DNA from: Terriglobia bacterium
GTDB lineage: Bacteria; Acidobacteriota; Terriglobia; UBA7540
Direction: 5' to 3'
NCBI GenBank assembly: GCA_030041095.1
Contig: JASHON010000022.1
Span: 1-37,920 of the forward strand
DNA length: 37,920 nucleotides
Shown piece by piece: positions 18,017-25,557 of the stretch. How positions within the stretch are numbered: the first letter of the stretch is position 1; the number at the start of each line of letters is the position of its first letter. The notes under the pieces are model-generated. The model was not told the DNA's origin. It did no database searches and worked only from the letters and a program-made list of their open reading frames with translations. A program made the translations under genes and the position numbers.

Positions 18017-18286
18017 ATGTCCCAAACTCCCAAACCGGCCAAACCAGATAGCTTTGAAAAGAATCTCGAGCGGTTAAGTGCCATCGTGGCCCAGCTTGAG
18101 AGTTCGGATCTCCCGCTTGAAAGAGCGCTTCAGCTTTACGAAGAGGGCATGCAGCTTTCCGCCGCTTGCCAAAAGCAGTTGGAAGAAGCTGAGGGCCGTG
18201 TCGAGATCTTGAAGAAGCAGGCCGGCGGCAAGCTGGCCGCTGAGCCGTTTGTGACGGAGGAGCCTGGAGCAAGCGAGGGGAGCTGA
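18017..18286 (+). CDS. xseB: Exodeoxyribonuclease VII small subunit
   Basis: The 89-residue helical protein contains the family core FEKNLERL...IVAQLE...LPLERALQLYEEG...L...CQKQLEEAE. XseB binds several-fold to the helical arm of XseA to form the single-strand-specific exonuclease. XseA is not in this window. Position directly before ispA and dxs is a common bacterial arrangement. The ATG at 18017 is the only sensible start. Confidence 0.93.
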   Translation: MSQTPKPAKPDSFEKNLERLSAIVAQLESSDLPLERALQLYEEGMQLSAACQKQLEEAEGRVEILKKQAGGKLAAEPFVTEEPGASEGS

Positions 18287-18300
18287 TCGGAACGCCGACC

Positions 18301-19185
18301 GTGGAAATCCATGCCTATCTGGAAGATCTTCGCAGGCAGGTGGACGAACAACTTGACCGGCTCCTGCCATCGGCGGAAGCTTTCCCTCCGCGGATCCACG
18401 AGGCGATGCGGTACTCGCTGTTTGCGGGCGGCAAGCGCCTTCGACCGATCCTCTGCCTCGAGTCCAGCAAGCTTTTCGGAGCCGACCCCCACGTAGTCTT
18501 GCCGCGGGCCTCCGCTCTGGAAATGATCCATACGTACTCGCTCATCCACGACGACCTTCCCGCTCTGGATAACGACGATTTGCGGCGGGGGAAGCCAACC
18601 TGTCACCGTGCGTTCGGCGAAGCGATGGCGATTCTGGCCGGTGACGCATTGCTGACGTTTGCCTTTGAAACGCTTTCGAGCCCCGGTCCGCCGGCCGCGG
18701 AAGTTAAAACTCGCGTGGCTTACGAATTGGCTCAAGCCATCGGCACGCGCGACGGCATGGTGGGTGGGCAGGTTGTTGACCTGGAAAGCAGCCAGAACAA
18801 GACCGATGCGCCGCGCCTGAGGTATATTCATTCAAGCAAGACCGGCGCTTTGATTCGCATGGCCCTCCGTGCGGGCGCACTGTACGCTGGCGCTCCGGAA
18901 GAGGATGTCGCTCGAGTTTCGGACGTTGGGGCCAAAGCTGGCCTTGCGTTCCAGATTGCAGATGACCTCCTGGACGAAGAGGCGTCAACCGATCAGTTGG
19001 GCAAGACGGCTGGGAAGGACAAAGAGCAACACAAAGCCACCTATCCTGCGCTTTACGGCGTGGCGGATTCGCGCCGCAGAGCGCAGGAGCTCGTGGCTGA
19101 AGCCTGTCAAGCCTTACAACGCTATGGCGAGCGCGCGCAGCGACTTCAAGAGTTGGCTCACGTTCTGGTTGAAAGGAGCTCCTGA
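18301..19185 (+). CDS. ispA: Short-chain polyprenyl (farnesyl/geranylgeranyl) diphosphate synthase
   Basis: This trans-prenyltransferase condenses IPP with allylic diphosphates. GGKRLRP lies at 43-49, the first aspartate-rich motif is D84-D85-LPALDNDD, and the second is DDLLD at about 221-225. A GKPTCHRAFGE segment follows the first motif. Length (294 residues) and the two-residue insertion in the first motif fit bacterial FPP synthases; product chain length cannot be settled from sequence. The start is GTG at 18301, 14 bases after xseB; the ATG at 18311 is out of frame. The stop codon overlaps the dxs start by one base. Confidence 0.93.
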   Translation: MEIHAYLEDLRRQVDEQLDRLLPSAEAFPPRIHEAMRYSLFAGGKRLRPILCLESSKLFGADPHVVLPRASALEMIHTYSLIHDDLPALDNDDLRRGKPTCHRAFGEAMAILAGDALLTFAFETLSSPGPPAAEVKTRVAYELAQAIGTRDGMVGGQVVDLESSQNKTDAPRLRYIHSSKTGALIRMALRAGALYAGAPEEDVARVSDVGAKAGLAFQIADDLLDEEASTDQLGKTAGKDKEQHKATYPALYGVADSRRRAQELVAEACQALQRYGERAQRLQELAHVLVERSS

Positions 19186-21107
19186 TGGAATATAAATACC
19201 TCACTCACATCGATTCTCCTGCTGACCTCAAGAAGCTGCCGCGTGAAGCGTTACCGAAGGTGGCCGAAGAATTGCGAGACTACCTCATTACCGTGGTTTC
19301 CAAGGTAGGTGGTCATCTCGCATCGAGCCTTGGAGCGGTAGAGCTGACTCTCGCACTTCACTACACCTTCGATGCGCCGCGGGACAAGATTGTGTGGGAT
19401 GTGGGACACCAAGCTTATGGCCACAAGATCCTTACGGGACGACGCGACCGGTTTCCCACGCTACGGCAATACGGCGGGATTTCCGGCTTTCCCGTTCGCG
19501 CTGAAAGCCCCTACGACGCCTTCAACGTGGCCCATGCTTGCACGGCAATATCGGGAGCCCTGGGTATGGCGGTTGCGCGCAGGCTGAAAGGCGAGAACTT
19601 CGAAGTGATCGCCGTGGTGGGGGACGCCGGGCTGACGGGGGGAGTAGCGCTCGAGGGTATCAACAATCTCGGCACGCTGCAGGAAAAGGTTCTGGTTATT
19701 CTCAACGACAACAAGATGTCCATCTCTCCCAACGTGGGAGCTATCGCCGGCTATCTGAACCGCATCGTTCATGGCCAAGCCTATCACCGGCTCACTCAAG
19801 AGATGGAGAAGATGATCCTCGCTCTGCCGCACGTGGGGCCCAGGCTTCTAAAACTCTCTCGCGAACTGCTCGATTCCGCCAAGACGCTCTTGATTCCTGG
19901 CATGGTTTTCGAGGAATTAGGGTTCGAGTACGTAGGGCCGGTCAACGGGCACAATATTGACGAGTTGCTCGACGCCCTTGTCAAGGTCAAGAACAATCCG
20001 GGTCCTACGCTCCTTCACGTCGTGACGCAAAAAGGGAAAGGCTATCCGCATGCCGAGAAGCTCCCGATCAAGTATCACGGAGTGACACAATTCGACGTAT
20101 CAACCGGTGCATTCCATAAGGCGCCGGCTACAGCGCCATCTTACACATCGGTGTTCGGGAAGACGATGTGCGAACTGGCTGAGCGCGAGCCACGATTGGT
20201 GGCAATCACAGCGGCCATGTGCGAAGGAACGGGACTCAACGAATTTGCCCGAAGGTTTCCCGAGCGCTTCTTCGACGTGGGCATTGCGGAGCAGCATGCC
20301 GTGGACTTCGCTGCCGGCTTGGCCTGTGAGGGCATGAGGCCGGTCGCCGCCATTTATTCCACATTCCTCCAGCGCGCGTACGACCAGGTGGTACACGACA
20401 TTTGCCTGATGCGGTTGCCGGTGACCCTGGCTCTCGACCGTGCGGGCATCGTCGGCGCCGATGGGCCCACTCACCATGGCCTTTACGATCTCGTGTATCT
20501 GTCAGCTCTGCCCGGCATGGTGGTGATGGCTCCTAAAGACGAGATCGACTTTCGCGACATGCTCTGGACGGCGATCACGCTCGGCGGTCCCGCTGCCGTC
20601 CGCTATCCGCGCGGGAATGGCATCGGCCTGCCGCTCGATGCGGAGTTCAGGCGGCTGGAGATCGGCAAGGCGGAGATTCTGCGCGAAGGTAGTGATATCG
20701 CGATTCTGGCTCTCGGCAGCATGGTTTATCCCTGTCTCGAAGCGGCGGCGCGCCTGGAAACCGCGGGAATCCACCCGACGGTGATCAATGCCCGGTTCAT
20801 GAAACCTCTCGATGAAGAATTGATCTGCGTATTGGCTGCGGAGAAGCAGTTCCTGGTGACTGCGGAGGAGGGGGCGGAGCCGGGTGGGTTTGGCGCTCAG
20901 GTCTGCGCGCTTCTTGCCGACCGGAGAATCCCCGCCGGGGTGCTGCGTATCGCCGTGCCGGACCGGATCATACCACATGGCGCGCCCAATCTCCTTCACG
21001 CCAAATACGGCCTGGACGTAGATGGCATCGTCGAGCGCATCAAGAATTATGCGGAGTCTTTTCCCGTACGCTCCGAAATCCGCTACCGCTCCATCGGCCT
21101 CAGCTAA
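19185..21107 (+). CDS. dxs: 1-deoxy-D-xylulose-5-phosphate synthase
   Basis: This thiamine-diphosphate enzyme makes DXP from pyruvate and glyceraldehyde-3-phosphate, the first step of the MEP isoprenoid pathway. At 640 residues it is full length. Visible motifs are SSLGAVELTLALHY, GHQAYGHKILTGRR, the ThDP motif starting GDAGLTGG and ending NDNKMSISP, and the transketolase pyrimidine-binding segment DVGIAEQHAVDFAAGLA. The ThDP motif reads GDA where GDG is usual. AAAGGAG precedes the ATG, and TGATG couples it to ispA. It supplies substrate for ispA next door. Confidence 0.96.
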   Translation: MEYKYLTHIDSPADLKKLPREALPKVAEELRDYLITVVSKVGGHLASSLGAVELTLALHYTFDAPRDKIVWDVGHQAYGHKILTGRRDRFPTLRQYGGISGFPVRAESPYDAFNVAHACTAISGALGMAVARRLKGENFEVIAVVGDAGLTGGVALEGINNLGTLQEKVLVILNDNKMSISPNVGAIAGYLNRIVHGQAYHRLTQEMEKMILALPHVGPRLLKLSRELLDSAKTLLIPGMVFEELGFEYVGPVNGHNIDELLDALVKVKNNPGPTLLHVVTQKGKGYPHAEKLPIKYHGVTQFDVSTGAFHKAPATAPSYTSVFGKTMCELAEREPRLVAITAAMCEGTGLNEFARRFPERFFDVGIAEQHAVDFAAGLACEGMRPVAAIYSTFLQRAYDQVVHDICLMRLPVTLALDRAGIVGADGPTHHGLYDLVYLSALPGMVVMAPKDEIDFRDMLWTAITLGGPAAVRYPRGNGIGLPLDAEFRRLEIGKAEILREGSDIAILALGSMVYPCLEAAARLETAGIHPTVINARFMKPLDEELICVLAAEKQFLVTAEEGAEPGGFGAQVCALLADRRIPAGVLRIAVPDRIIPHGAPNLLHAKYGLDVDGIVERIKNYAESFPVRSEIRYRSIGLS

Positions 21108-21112
21108 TTGAG

Positions 21113-21874
21113 GTGGACTCTGAATTCAAGCCAGGGAGAATCCGCCTCGATCGGTTAATGACCGAGCGCGGCTTGGCTGCCTCGCGCGAGATCGCCCAAA
21201 AGCTGATCCTGGCCGGGCGCGTCCTCGTCAACAATCAGAAGGTGGAAAAATGCGGCGCTGCGGTCAGGGCGGATTCTGAGCTTCGGGTGACGGGTGGTTT
21301 CCCACGTTATGTGAGTCGCGGCGGCCTGAAACTGGAAGCGGCTCTGGACTTTTTTCACGTCGATCCTCGCGGTAAAGCATGCCTGGATCTTGGATCGTCA
21401 ACCGGCGGATTTACCGATTGCCTCCTGCAGCGTGGCGCTCGCAAAGTCTATGCCGTAGATGTCGGGACGAATCAGTTGGATTGGCGGATTCGCCAGAATC
21501 CGAACGTTGTGGTCATGGAACAGAAGCATGCATGCACGCTGCGCCCCGAGCAGTTTGGCGAGCCGATCGGTTTGGTGACGATGGACGTATCCTTCATTTC
21601 CGTCACCCTCATTTTGCCCGTTCTTCCTCCCCTGCTTCGCCCCGGCGGAGGATTGTTAGTTCTCGTAAAGCCGCAATTCGAGGCAGGCCGCGGAAGAATC
21701 GGAAAAGGCGGCATCGTCCGCGACCCGACGGTTCGCAGAGAAGCCGTGGACAAGGTGGTTGGCAAACTTCTGGAACTTGGCTTCGAACCGCCCGCGTCTG
21801 TCGAGAGCGCGCTCGAAGGAGCCAAAGGCAACCGCGAGTTTTTTGTTTATACCACCGCGCCAGAACGTTTCTAG
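21113..21874 (+). CDS. tlyA: TlyA family rRNA (cytidine-2'-O)-methyltransferase / hemolysin-like protein
   Basis: An N-terminal S4 RNA-binding domain (about 8-65, RLDRLMTERGLAASREIAQ) precedes an FtsJ-type SAM methyltransferase domain. The SAM loop is LDLGSSTGGFTDCLL, the acidic motif is MDVSFIS, and the catalytic lysine is in LVKPQFE. The closing GNREFFV is typical. Family members methylate 16S and 23S rRNA; the hemolysin label is historical. The GTG start at 21113 lies five bases after the dxs stop. The gene ends in a 4-bp CTAG overlap with the convergent ferredoxin gene. Last gene of the xseB-ispA-dxs-tlyA unit. Confidence 0.92.
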   Translation: MDSEFKPGRIRLDRLMTERGLAASREIAQKLILAGRVLVNNQKVEKCGAAVRADSELRVTGGFPRYVSRGGLKLEAALDFFHVDPRGKACLDLGSSTGGFTDCLLQRGARKVYAVDVGTNQLDWRIRQNPNVVVMEQKHACTLRPEQFGEPIGLVTMDVSFISVTLILPVLPPLLRPGGGLLVLVKPQFEAGRGRIGKGGIVRDPTVRREAVDKVVGKLLELGFEPPASVESALEGAKGNREFFVYTTAPERF

Positions 21875-22131
21875 CGGTTGAAATACTTGGCGTTGACCTC
21901 CGTAAAGCCCTTCCACTTATCGGGTAGGTCATCCACCGGGAAGATCGCGCTGACGGGGCAGACCGGAACACACGCTCCGCAATCGATGCACTCCACCGGG
22001 TCGATGTAAAGCTGAGTGTCGTCAGCAAACTTTGCTTCATCCTTGCGGGGATGGATGCAGTCAACCGGGCAAACATCCACACAAGCTGTATCTTTGGTGC
22101 CGATGCACGGTTCAGCAATCACGTAAGCCAT
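21871..22131 (-). CDS. 7Fe (3Fe-4S/4Fe-4S) dicluster ferredoxin
   Basis: The 86-residue cytoplasmic electron carrier has cysteines at 9, 17, 21, 25, 48, 51, 54 and 58. The first half reads C-x7-C-x3-C-x3-C, lacking the usual second cysteine, so it binds a [3Fe-4S] cluster. The second half CIDCGACVPVCP gives a classical [4Fe-4S] site. The tail (WKGFTEVNAKYF) matches Thermus/Azotobacter-type 7Fe ferredoxins. The ATG at 22131 is chosen because GGAG lies just upstream; the frame extends further without a site. It could be an electron donor for the activase or for radical SAM enzymes in this window, but nothing in the context proves this. Confidence 0.93.
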   Translation of the reverse strand: MAYVIAEPCIGTKDTACVDVCPVDCIHPRKDEAKFADDTQLYIDPVECIDCGACVPVCPVSAIFPVDDLPDKWKGFTEVNAKYFNR

Positions 22132-22229
22132 GAGTTCTCCACTCGTATCAGAAATTTGAGCGCTGGGTTTTGGCGAACGATCGAATCCAGCTCCAATTTG
22201 ACCATACCGTATAAGCATTTGCCGGGCGA

Positions 22230-22243
22230 CGACTTAAGTCGTT
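22230..22243. promoter_or_regulatory. Perfect 14-bp palindrome upstream of the ferredoxin gene
   Basis: ACGACTTAAGTCGT is fully self-complementary and sits about 100 bp upstream of the ferredoxin start. It could be an operator. No regulator gene is adjacent and no second copy was noticed. Confidence 0.3.
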
Positions 22244-22343
22244 ACATCACGATTCATTCAAAATGTGAGTTAAACTTCTCTCCGTTTGTGGCGTACCGGA
22301 CGGGGGTATCCTCTGTTGGAAACGGAAGGCTCTTCAGGCCGCT

Positions 22344-22369
22344 CTATATACTATTTGTTCAGTATATAG
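22344..22369. promoter_or_regulatory. Operator-like inverted repeat in the rlpA promoter region
   Basis: CTATATACT (22344-22352) and AGTATATAG (22361-22369) are perfect inverted copies separated by eight bases. Arm length and spacing fit a dimeric winged-helix repressor such as a PadR- or GntR-type protein. It overlaps the candidate -35 box of rlpA, so binding would block transcription. Confidence 0.5.
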
Positions 22370-22382
22370 TGAAATATATATT
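22355..22382 (+). promoter_or_regulatory. Candidate rlpA promoter
   Basis: TTGTTC (22355-22360) and TATATT (22377-22382) are separated by 16 bases. The -10 box matches consensus at five of six positions, the -35 at three. Transcription from about 22389 would produce a leader of roughly 187 bases carrying the structured element. Confidence 0.35.
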
Positions 22383-22441
22383 CATCGTCACTTGACACGC
22401 GACGGTCAATCGTGGCACCCTGACCGAAACCTCCCGCCCGA

Positions 22442-22550
22442 CAATTTAGATAGCGTTCCGGGGCCTTTGATGGCGGCGGTCGGAACTTACTTTTATAAGA
22501 AACCGCCGGCCTCGGTACATCGAGTGAATTGAAGCCCTCTGGGGCTTTTT
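22442..22550 (+). promoter_or_regulatory. Structured rlpA leader with two mutually exclusive folds (riboswitch-like)
   Basis: Fold 1: CCGGGGCC (22458-22465) pairs with GGCCTCGG (22508-22515, one G-U), and stacks on GGCGGT (22475-22480) paired with ACCGCC (22502-22507). Fold 2: GTTCCG (22455-22460) pairs with CGGAAC (22481-22486), enclosing GCC/GGC, and frees the 22508-22515 segment. The freed GGCCTC can pair with GGGGCT inside the downstream hairpin. I could not match it to a riboswitch class that I know. The pairings are visible in sequence; the switching is inferred. Confidence 0.45.
22532..22550 (+). terminator. Terminator-like hairpin in the rlpA leader
   Basis: AAGCCC (22532-22537) and GGGCTT (22542-22547) form a 6-bp stem with a four-base loop, followed by TTT and then GTACTTG. 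It lies only 25 bases before the rlpA start, so it would act as an attenuator, not as the end of another gene. Confidence 0.5.
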
Positions 22551-22575
22551 GTACTTGTTATTCGAAGGAGGTTGA

Positions 22576-23040
22576 ATGCTGAAGCTTTTAATTGGAATGA
22601 GTGTGGCTGGTCTGGTCGCGCTAGCTCCGCCTTGCCAGTCCGGTCCGCTATCTCGTTTGCCCCTGTCCGAGCCCGTTCAGCCACGCTTTGCGGCCCGCAA
22701 CGGCATGGCAAGCTGGTACGGCCAGCAGTTTCAGGGAAGCGAAACGGCCAGCGGCGAAGTGTACAACATGAACGGGCTAACTGCGGCCCACCCCGATCTG
22801 CCGCTTGGTTCCAGAATCCTTGTAACAAACCTGAAAAACCATCGCGCTCTGGTCCTGCGGGTAAATGACCGCGGACCCAACATTCCCGGACGCATTCTGG
22901 ACGTCTCTCGAGCCGCAGCTCGCGGCCTGGGATTCAAAGGAGAAGGGTTGGCAAAGGTGAGGATTCAAGTTCTTTCTGTTCCCACTCACCCTCGCTACGC
23001 CGTCGACTGCCCGGGCGCTCACCTGTACGCGACAAAATAG
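22576..23040 (+). CDS. rlpA: RlpA-like secreted protein, double-psi beta-barrel
   Basis: The 154-residue protein has a signal peptide (about 1-22) and a C-terminal double-psi beta-barrel. Core motifs are MASWYG at 44-49, SGEVYNMNGLTAAH and VNDRGP. The residues used by Pseudomonas RlpA as a lytic transglycosylase appear conserved: E61, H72 and D98. There is no SPOR domain, so septal targeting through denuded glycan is not indicated. C20 follows APP, a poor lipobox, so a soluble periplasmic form is more likely than a lipoprotein. AAGGAGG (22565-22571) precedes the ATG. Expression is probably controlled by the upstream operator and leader. It is convergent with the next gene. Confidence 0.9.
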   Translation: MLKLLIGMSVAGLVALAPPCQSGPLSRLPLSEPVQPRFAARNGMASWYGQQFQGSETASGEVYNMNGLTAAHPDLPLGSRILVTNLKNHRALVLRVNDRGPNIPGRILDVSRAAARGLGFKGEGLAKVRIQVLSVPTHPRYAVDCPGAHLYATK

Positions 23041-23061
23041 ACGGTGTTATCGGACAATCTT

Positions 23062-24366
23062 TTAAGGTTGCGAATCCTCGGCGGGGCCGGATTCCTGGTC
23101 AAGCCGGACGTCATCCACCCAAACACGGCCTGAGATGTTACTTTCGAACTGATCGCTAGGCCGGCGAGCGACGTTTACGCTAATCAGGTCCGTCTTTGGA
23201 CCGGTTTTGAAGTAAATGTTCACGGGCGTCCACGAATCTGTCGTGCCGGTGAGTGCGGTCGAGTAGTCGTCCAACCCGGCTGGATTGTAGGCATCACGCA
23301 CTTCAAGGCACGGCCCGCTATCCGTCGTGATGTTCTCAGTTCGCATGAAGCCGGACAAGTGGTAGGGGCGGCCGGGGCGCACGACGACGAACTGATAGAC
23401 GTTGTGATAGTCGAAGTTCTGTGTGCCTGGAAACTCGATCTCGAGGGAGTGCGTGGCCGAGTGAAAGACCGTGCTGTCGCGGCCCACAAAAACTCCGGCG
23501 ACGGGAGCGATCCTCCAATCGAAGCCCATATTGACCGGGGGATCTTCAAAATCACCGTTCTCGATCAGATTGGAGGGTCTCGCTTCGTATGTGGGGGGAA
23601 TGAGCCCTTTCACCCTCAGCTCCGACCAAGCATCATAGGCTTGGTCTGGTTTGTGGGCGTCGATCAACGCGTCGATGTAAGGAGACGCCATGTCCGGCGG
23701 GAATTTCTGAGGATTCGCTGAAATCTCGCTCCAAACCGGCGCCACGTCTGCAAGCCTCTGAGTTGAGAGCAGGTAATTCAGGTAAGTTAACTCGCTGGTT
23801 GCATCTCCCGGGACGACTTCGTGGAGGATTTTCGCCGGATCGTCCGTGGCCTTCCACGCCAGGTTATAAACAGCCTGCCAGTAACCTGGATTCCCGGCCA
23901 ACGCCATCTTGAAATGCGGAAACGCTTGATCGACGGTTCCGTGAAGCAGGAAGAAATTCCCGACAGCCCATTGATCGTCGGGAATTCGGGGCGCGAGATA
24001 ATCCACGCGACGGAGGCACAAAGCCGCCGCGTGCGTATCACCTTCGAACTCGAGGCCTGTGGCCAGATCGAGCCACGCTTGGGCGCTATAAGGATTCAAA
24101 GTGGCTGCGCGCATCAACTCTTTGATCCCCAGCTTCGGTTGCGCGTCTGCGACGCTGTATTGGTACATGCGTCCAAGGAAAAGCGCATCTCGCGCGTTGC
24201 CAGGATCGAGATGCACGGCGGTCTTCAGGTTCACCACGCTATTTCTCTCGGCGATAACGCCCGCCAGGTAAACCCGGCCAATCCAGAGAGCAGCCAACAC
24301 GAAGGTTACAATCCCAATCACAAGGGTTACAATCTTTGCGGGAGCGCTTTTGAGCGGAATCGTCAT
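23062..24366 (-). CDS. Membrane-anchored TPR protein with C-terminal carbohydrate-binding-like domain
   Basis: The 434-residue product has an N-terminal membrane helix (about 12-36), a TPR-like helical region (about 45-230, for example AVHLDPGNARDALFLGRMY and ATLNPYSAQAWLDLATGLE), and a C-terminal beta-sandwich (about 265-425) resembling galactose-binding/CBM4_9 folds. That domain starts NLIENGDFEDPPVNMGFDW and ends GRVWVDDVRLDQ, the usual boundaries of such domains. Similar proteins accompany exopolysaccharide loci, but no polysaccharide genes lie beside it here. GAGGTGAG precedes the ATG. No enzymatic residues were recognised. Confidence 0.8.
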   Translation of the reverse strand: MTIPLKSAPAKIVTLVIGIVTFVLAALWIGRVYLAGVIAERNSVVNLKTAVHLDPGNARDALFLGRMYQYSVADAQPKLGIKELMRAATLNPYSAQAWLDLATGLEFEGDTHAAALCLRRVDYLAPRIPDDQWAVGNFFLLHGTVDQAFPHFKMALAGNPGYWQAVYNLAWKATDDPAKILHEVVPGDATSELTYLNYLLSTQRLADVAPVWSEISANPQKFPPDMASPYIDALIDAHKPDQAYDAWSELRVKGLIPPTYEARPSNLIENGDFEDPPVNMGFDWRIAPVAGVFVGRDSTVFHSATHSLEIEFPGTQNFDYHNVYQFVVVRPGRPYHLSGFMRTENITTDSGPCLEVRDAYNPAGLDDYSTALTGTTDSWTPVNIYFKTGPKTDLISVNVARRPSDQFESNISGRVWVDDVRLDQESGPAEDSQP

Positions 24367-24426
24367 TAATGCTCACCTCTTCTGAATGGTGAGAAGCGGT
24401 TGGCGGTTAGCACCTACCACTGATCA

Positions 24427-25557
24427 CTAACCAGTCATGCCCACTGCCCGGGGTTGCTGCTGGGAAAGGCAGTGGAGCGTTCCCAGGCCCCACACCAAAT
24501 CGACGGCGTGAATGCCGATCACCGGCCGGTCCTGGAATAGTTCAGCGAGAATCCCGAGGGCTGTCCGGTCGCTCGGATCGTTGAACGTTGGAACGAGCAC
24601 CGCGGAGTTTGCAATGTAAAAGTTAGCATAGCTAGCTGGAACGCGCGTGCCTTTGTAAAACAGGGGTTCCGGCATGGGTAACCGCACCACTTCCAGGCGT
24701 GAGCCGTCCCCTGTCCGAGTTCCTTCGAGCCGCTCTCGGTTTTCTTGAAGCGCGCGATAGTTCGGATCGCTCGGATTTGCCTCCTGGCACAGAACCACCG
24801 TTCGATGGCCCGTAAAGCGGGCGATATCATCCACATGGCCGTGCGTGTCGTCACCGGCAATTCCTTTTCCGAGCCAGATGATCTCCCGAGCGCCGAGGTA
24901 TCTGGCGAGCGCTGTTTCGATTTGAACGCGGTTGAGCCGAGGGTTTCGCGCCTGGACCGAGGGGTCAAGCAGGCATTCCTCCGTGGTCAACAATAGACCT
25001 TCTCCATTGACGTCCACGCTCCCACCTTCGAGCACCAGCGGCTCACCATCCACTTCCGCTGAGATCAAGGGATACCCGAGCTGGCGCGCCAGGGAGCACG
25101 CCACCGCGCCATCACGCTTCCAGTTCCGGTACTTGGCCCACCCGCTGAAGTGAAAGTCGACAACGGACAGTCCGTCACGCGCAATCACGAAAATCGGGCC
25201 AAAATCGCGCGTCCAACCGCGATCCGTAGCTTGGCGGAAGAATTCTACCTGGGCGAGATCCAGTCCCGCATCGCGCACCACGCGCCGCGCGCGCGCTTCA
25301 TGCTTCTCGGAGTTTACCAGAATGCGAAGGTGTTCTCCTGGCGCGATTCTGCGGGCGATTTCTGCGTAAACCCACGGTATGGGAGGGAACTTGCCGGGCC
25401 AGTCGGACGCATGATGTGGCCACCCGATCCACGTGGCCTCGTGCGCCTCCCATTCCGCCGGCATGCGTGCTGGAAGCAGGCGGCCGGGCTCAGTGTCGGC
25501 CACAGCTCGGCGATATTGGGGAGAGAGAAGGCCGGGCTCCATGGTCGATCCCGTCAT
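24427..25557 (-). CDS. aguA: Agmatine deiminase / peptidylarginine deiminase family (PAD_porph)
   Basis: This guanidine-group-modifying enzyme probably hydrolyses agmatine to N-carbamoylputrescine and ammonia. Conserved features are MPAEWEAHEATWIGWP at 32-47, WTRDFGP with D118, E177-GGS, GDDTHGHVDD with H241, and the catalytic cysteine C363 in GTLHCLSQQQP. Length (376) fits AguA. Its start overlaps the stop of the radical SAM gene by ATGA, so translation is probably coupled. The second half of the putrescine pathway (aguB) is not adjacent, so a different guanidino substrate remains possible. Confidence 0.9.
   Translation of the reverse strand: MTGSTMEPGLLSPQYRRAVADTEPGRLLPARMPAEWEAHEATWIGWPHHASDWPGKFPPIPWVYAEIARRIAPGEHLRILVNSEKHEARARRVVRDAGLDLAQVEFFRQATDRGWTRDFGPIFVIARDGLSVVDFHFSGWAKYRNWKRDGAVACSLARQLGYPLISAEVDGEPLVLEGGSVDVNGEGLLLTTEECLLDPSVQARNPRLNRVQIETALARYLGAREIIWLGKGIAGDDTHGHVDDIARFTGHRTVVLCQEANPSDPNYRALQENRERLEGTRTGDGSRLEVVRLPMPEPLFYKGTRVPASYANFYIANSAVLVPTFNDPSDRTALGILAELFQDRPVIGIHAVDLVWGLGTLHCLSQQQPRAVGMTG

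Larger units (their letters stand above)
22132..22575. other. Divergent intergenic region between ferredoxin and rlpA, 444 bp
   Basis: No gene was found. The region holds a 14-bp palindrome on the ferredoxin side, an AT-rich promoter/operator block around 22343-22385, and a structured leader ending in a terminator-like hairpin before rlpA. Its composition differs from the GC-rich coding DNA on both sides. TTGACA at 22392-22397 has no matching -10 box. Confidence 0.6.

Noticed and set aside
22392-22420. Consensus TTGACA as an rlpA -35 box
   Set aside because: The -10 position at 16-19 bases downstream reads GC-rich sequence with no TATAAT-like hexamer. The promoter upstream in the AT-rich block is more likely.
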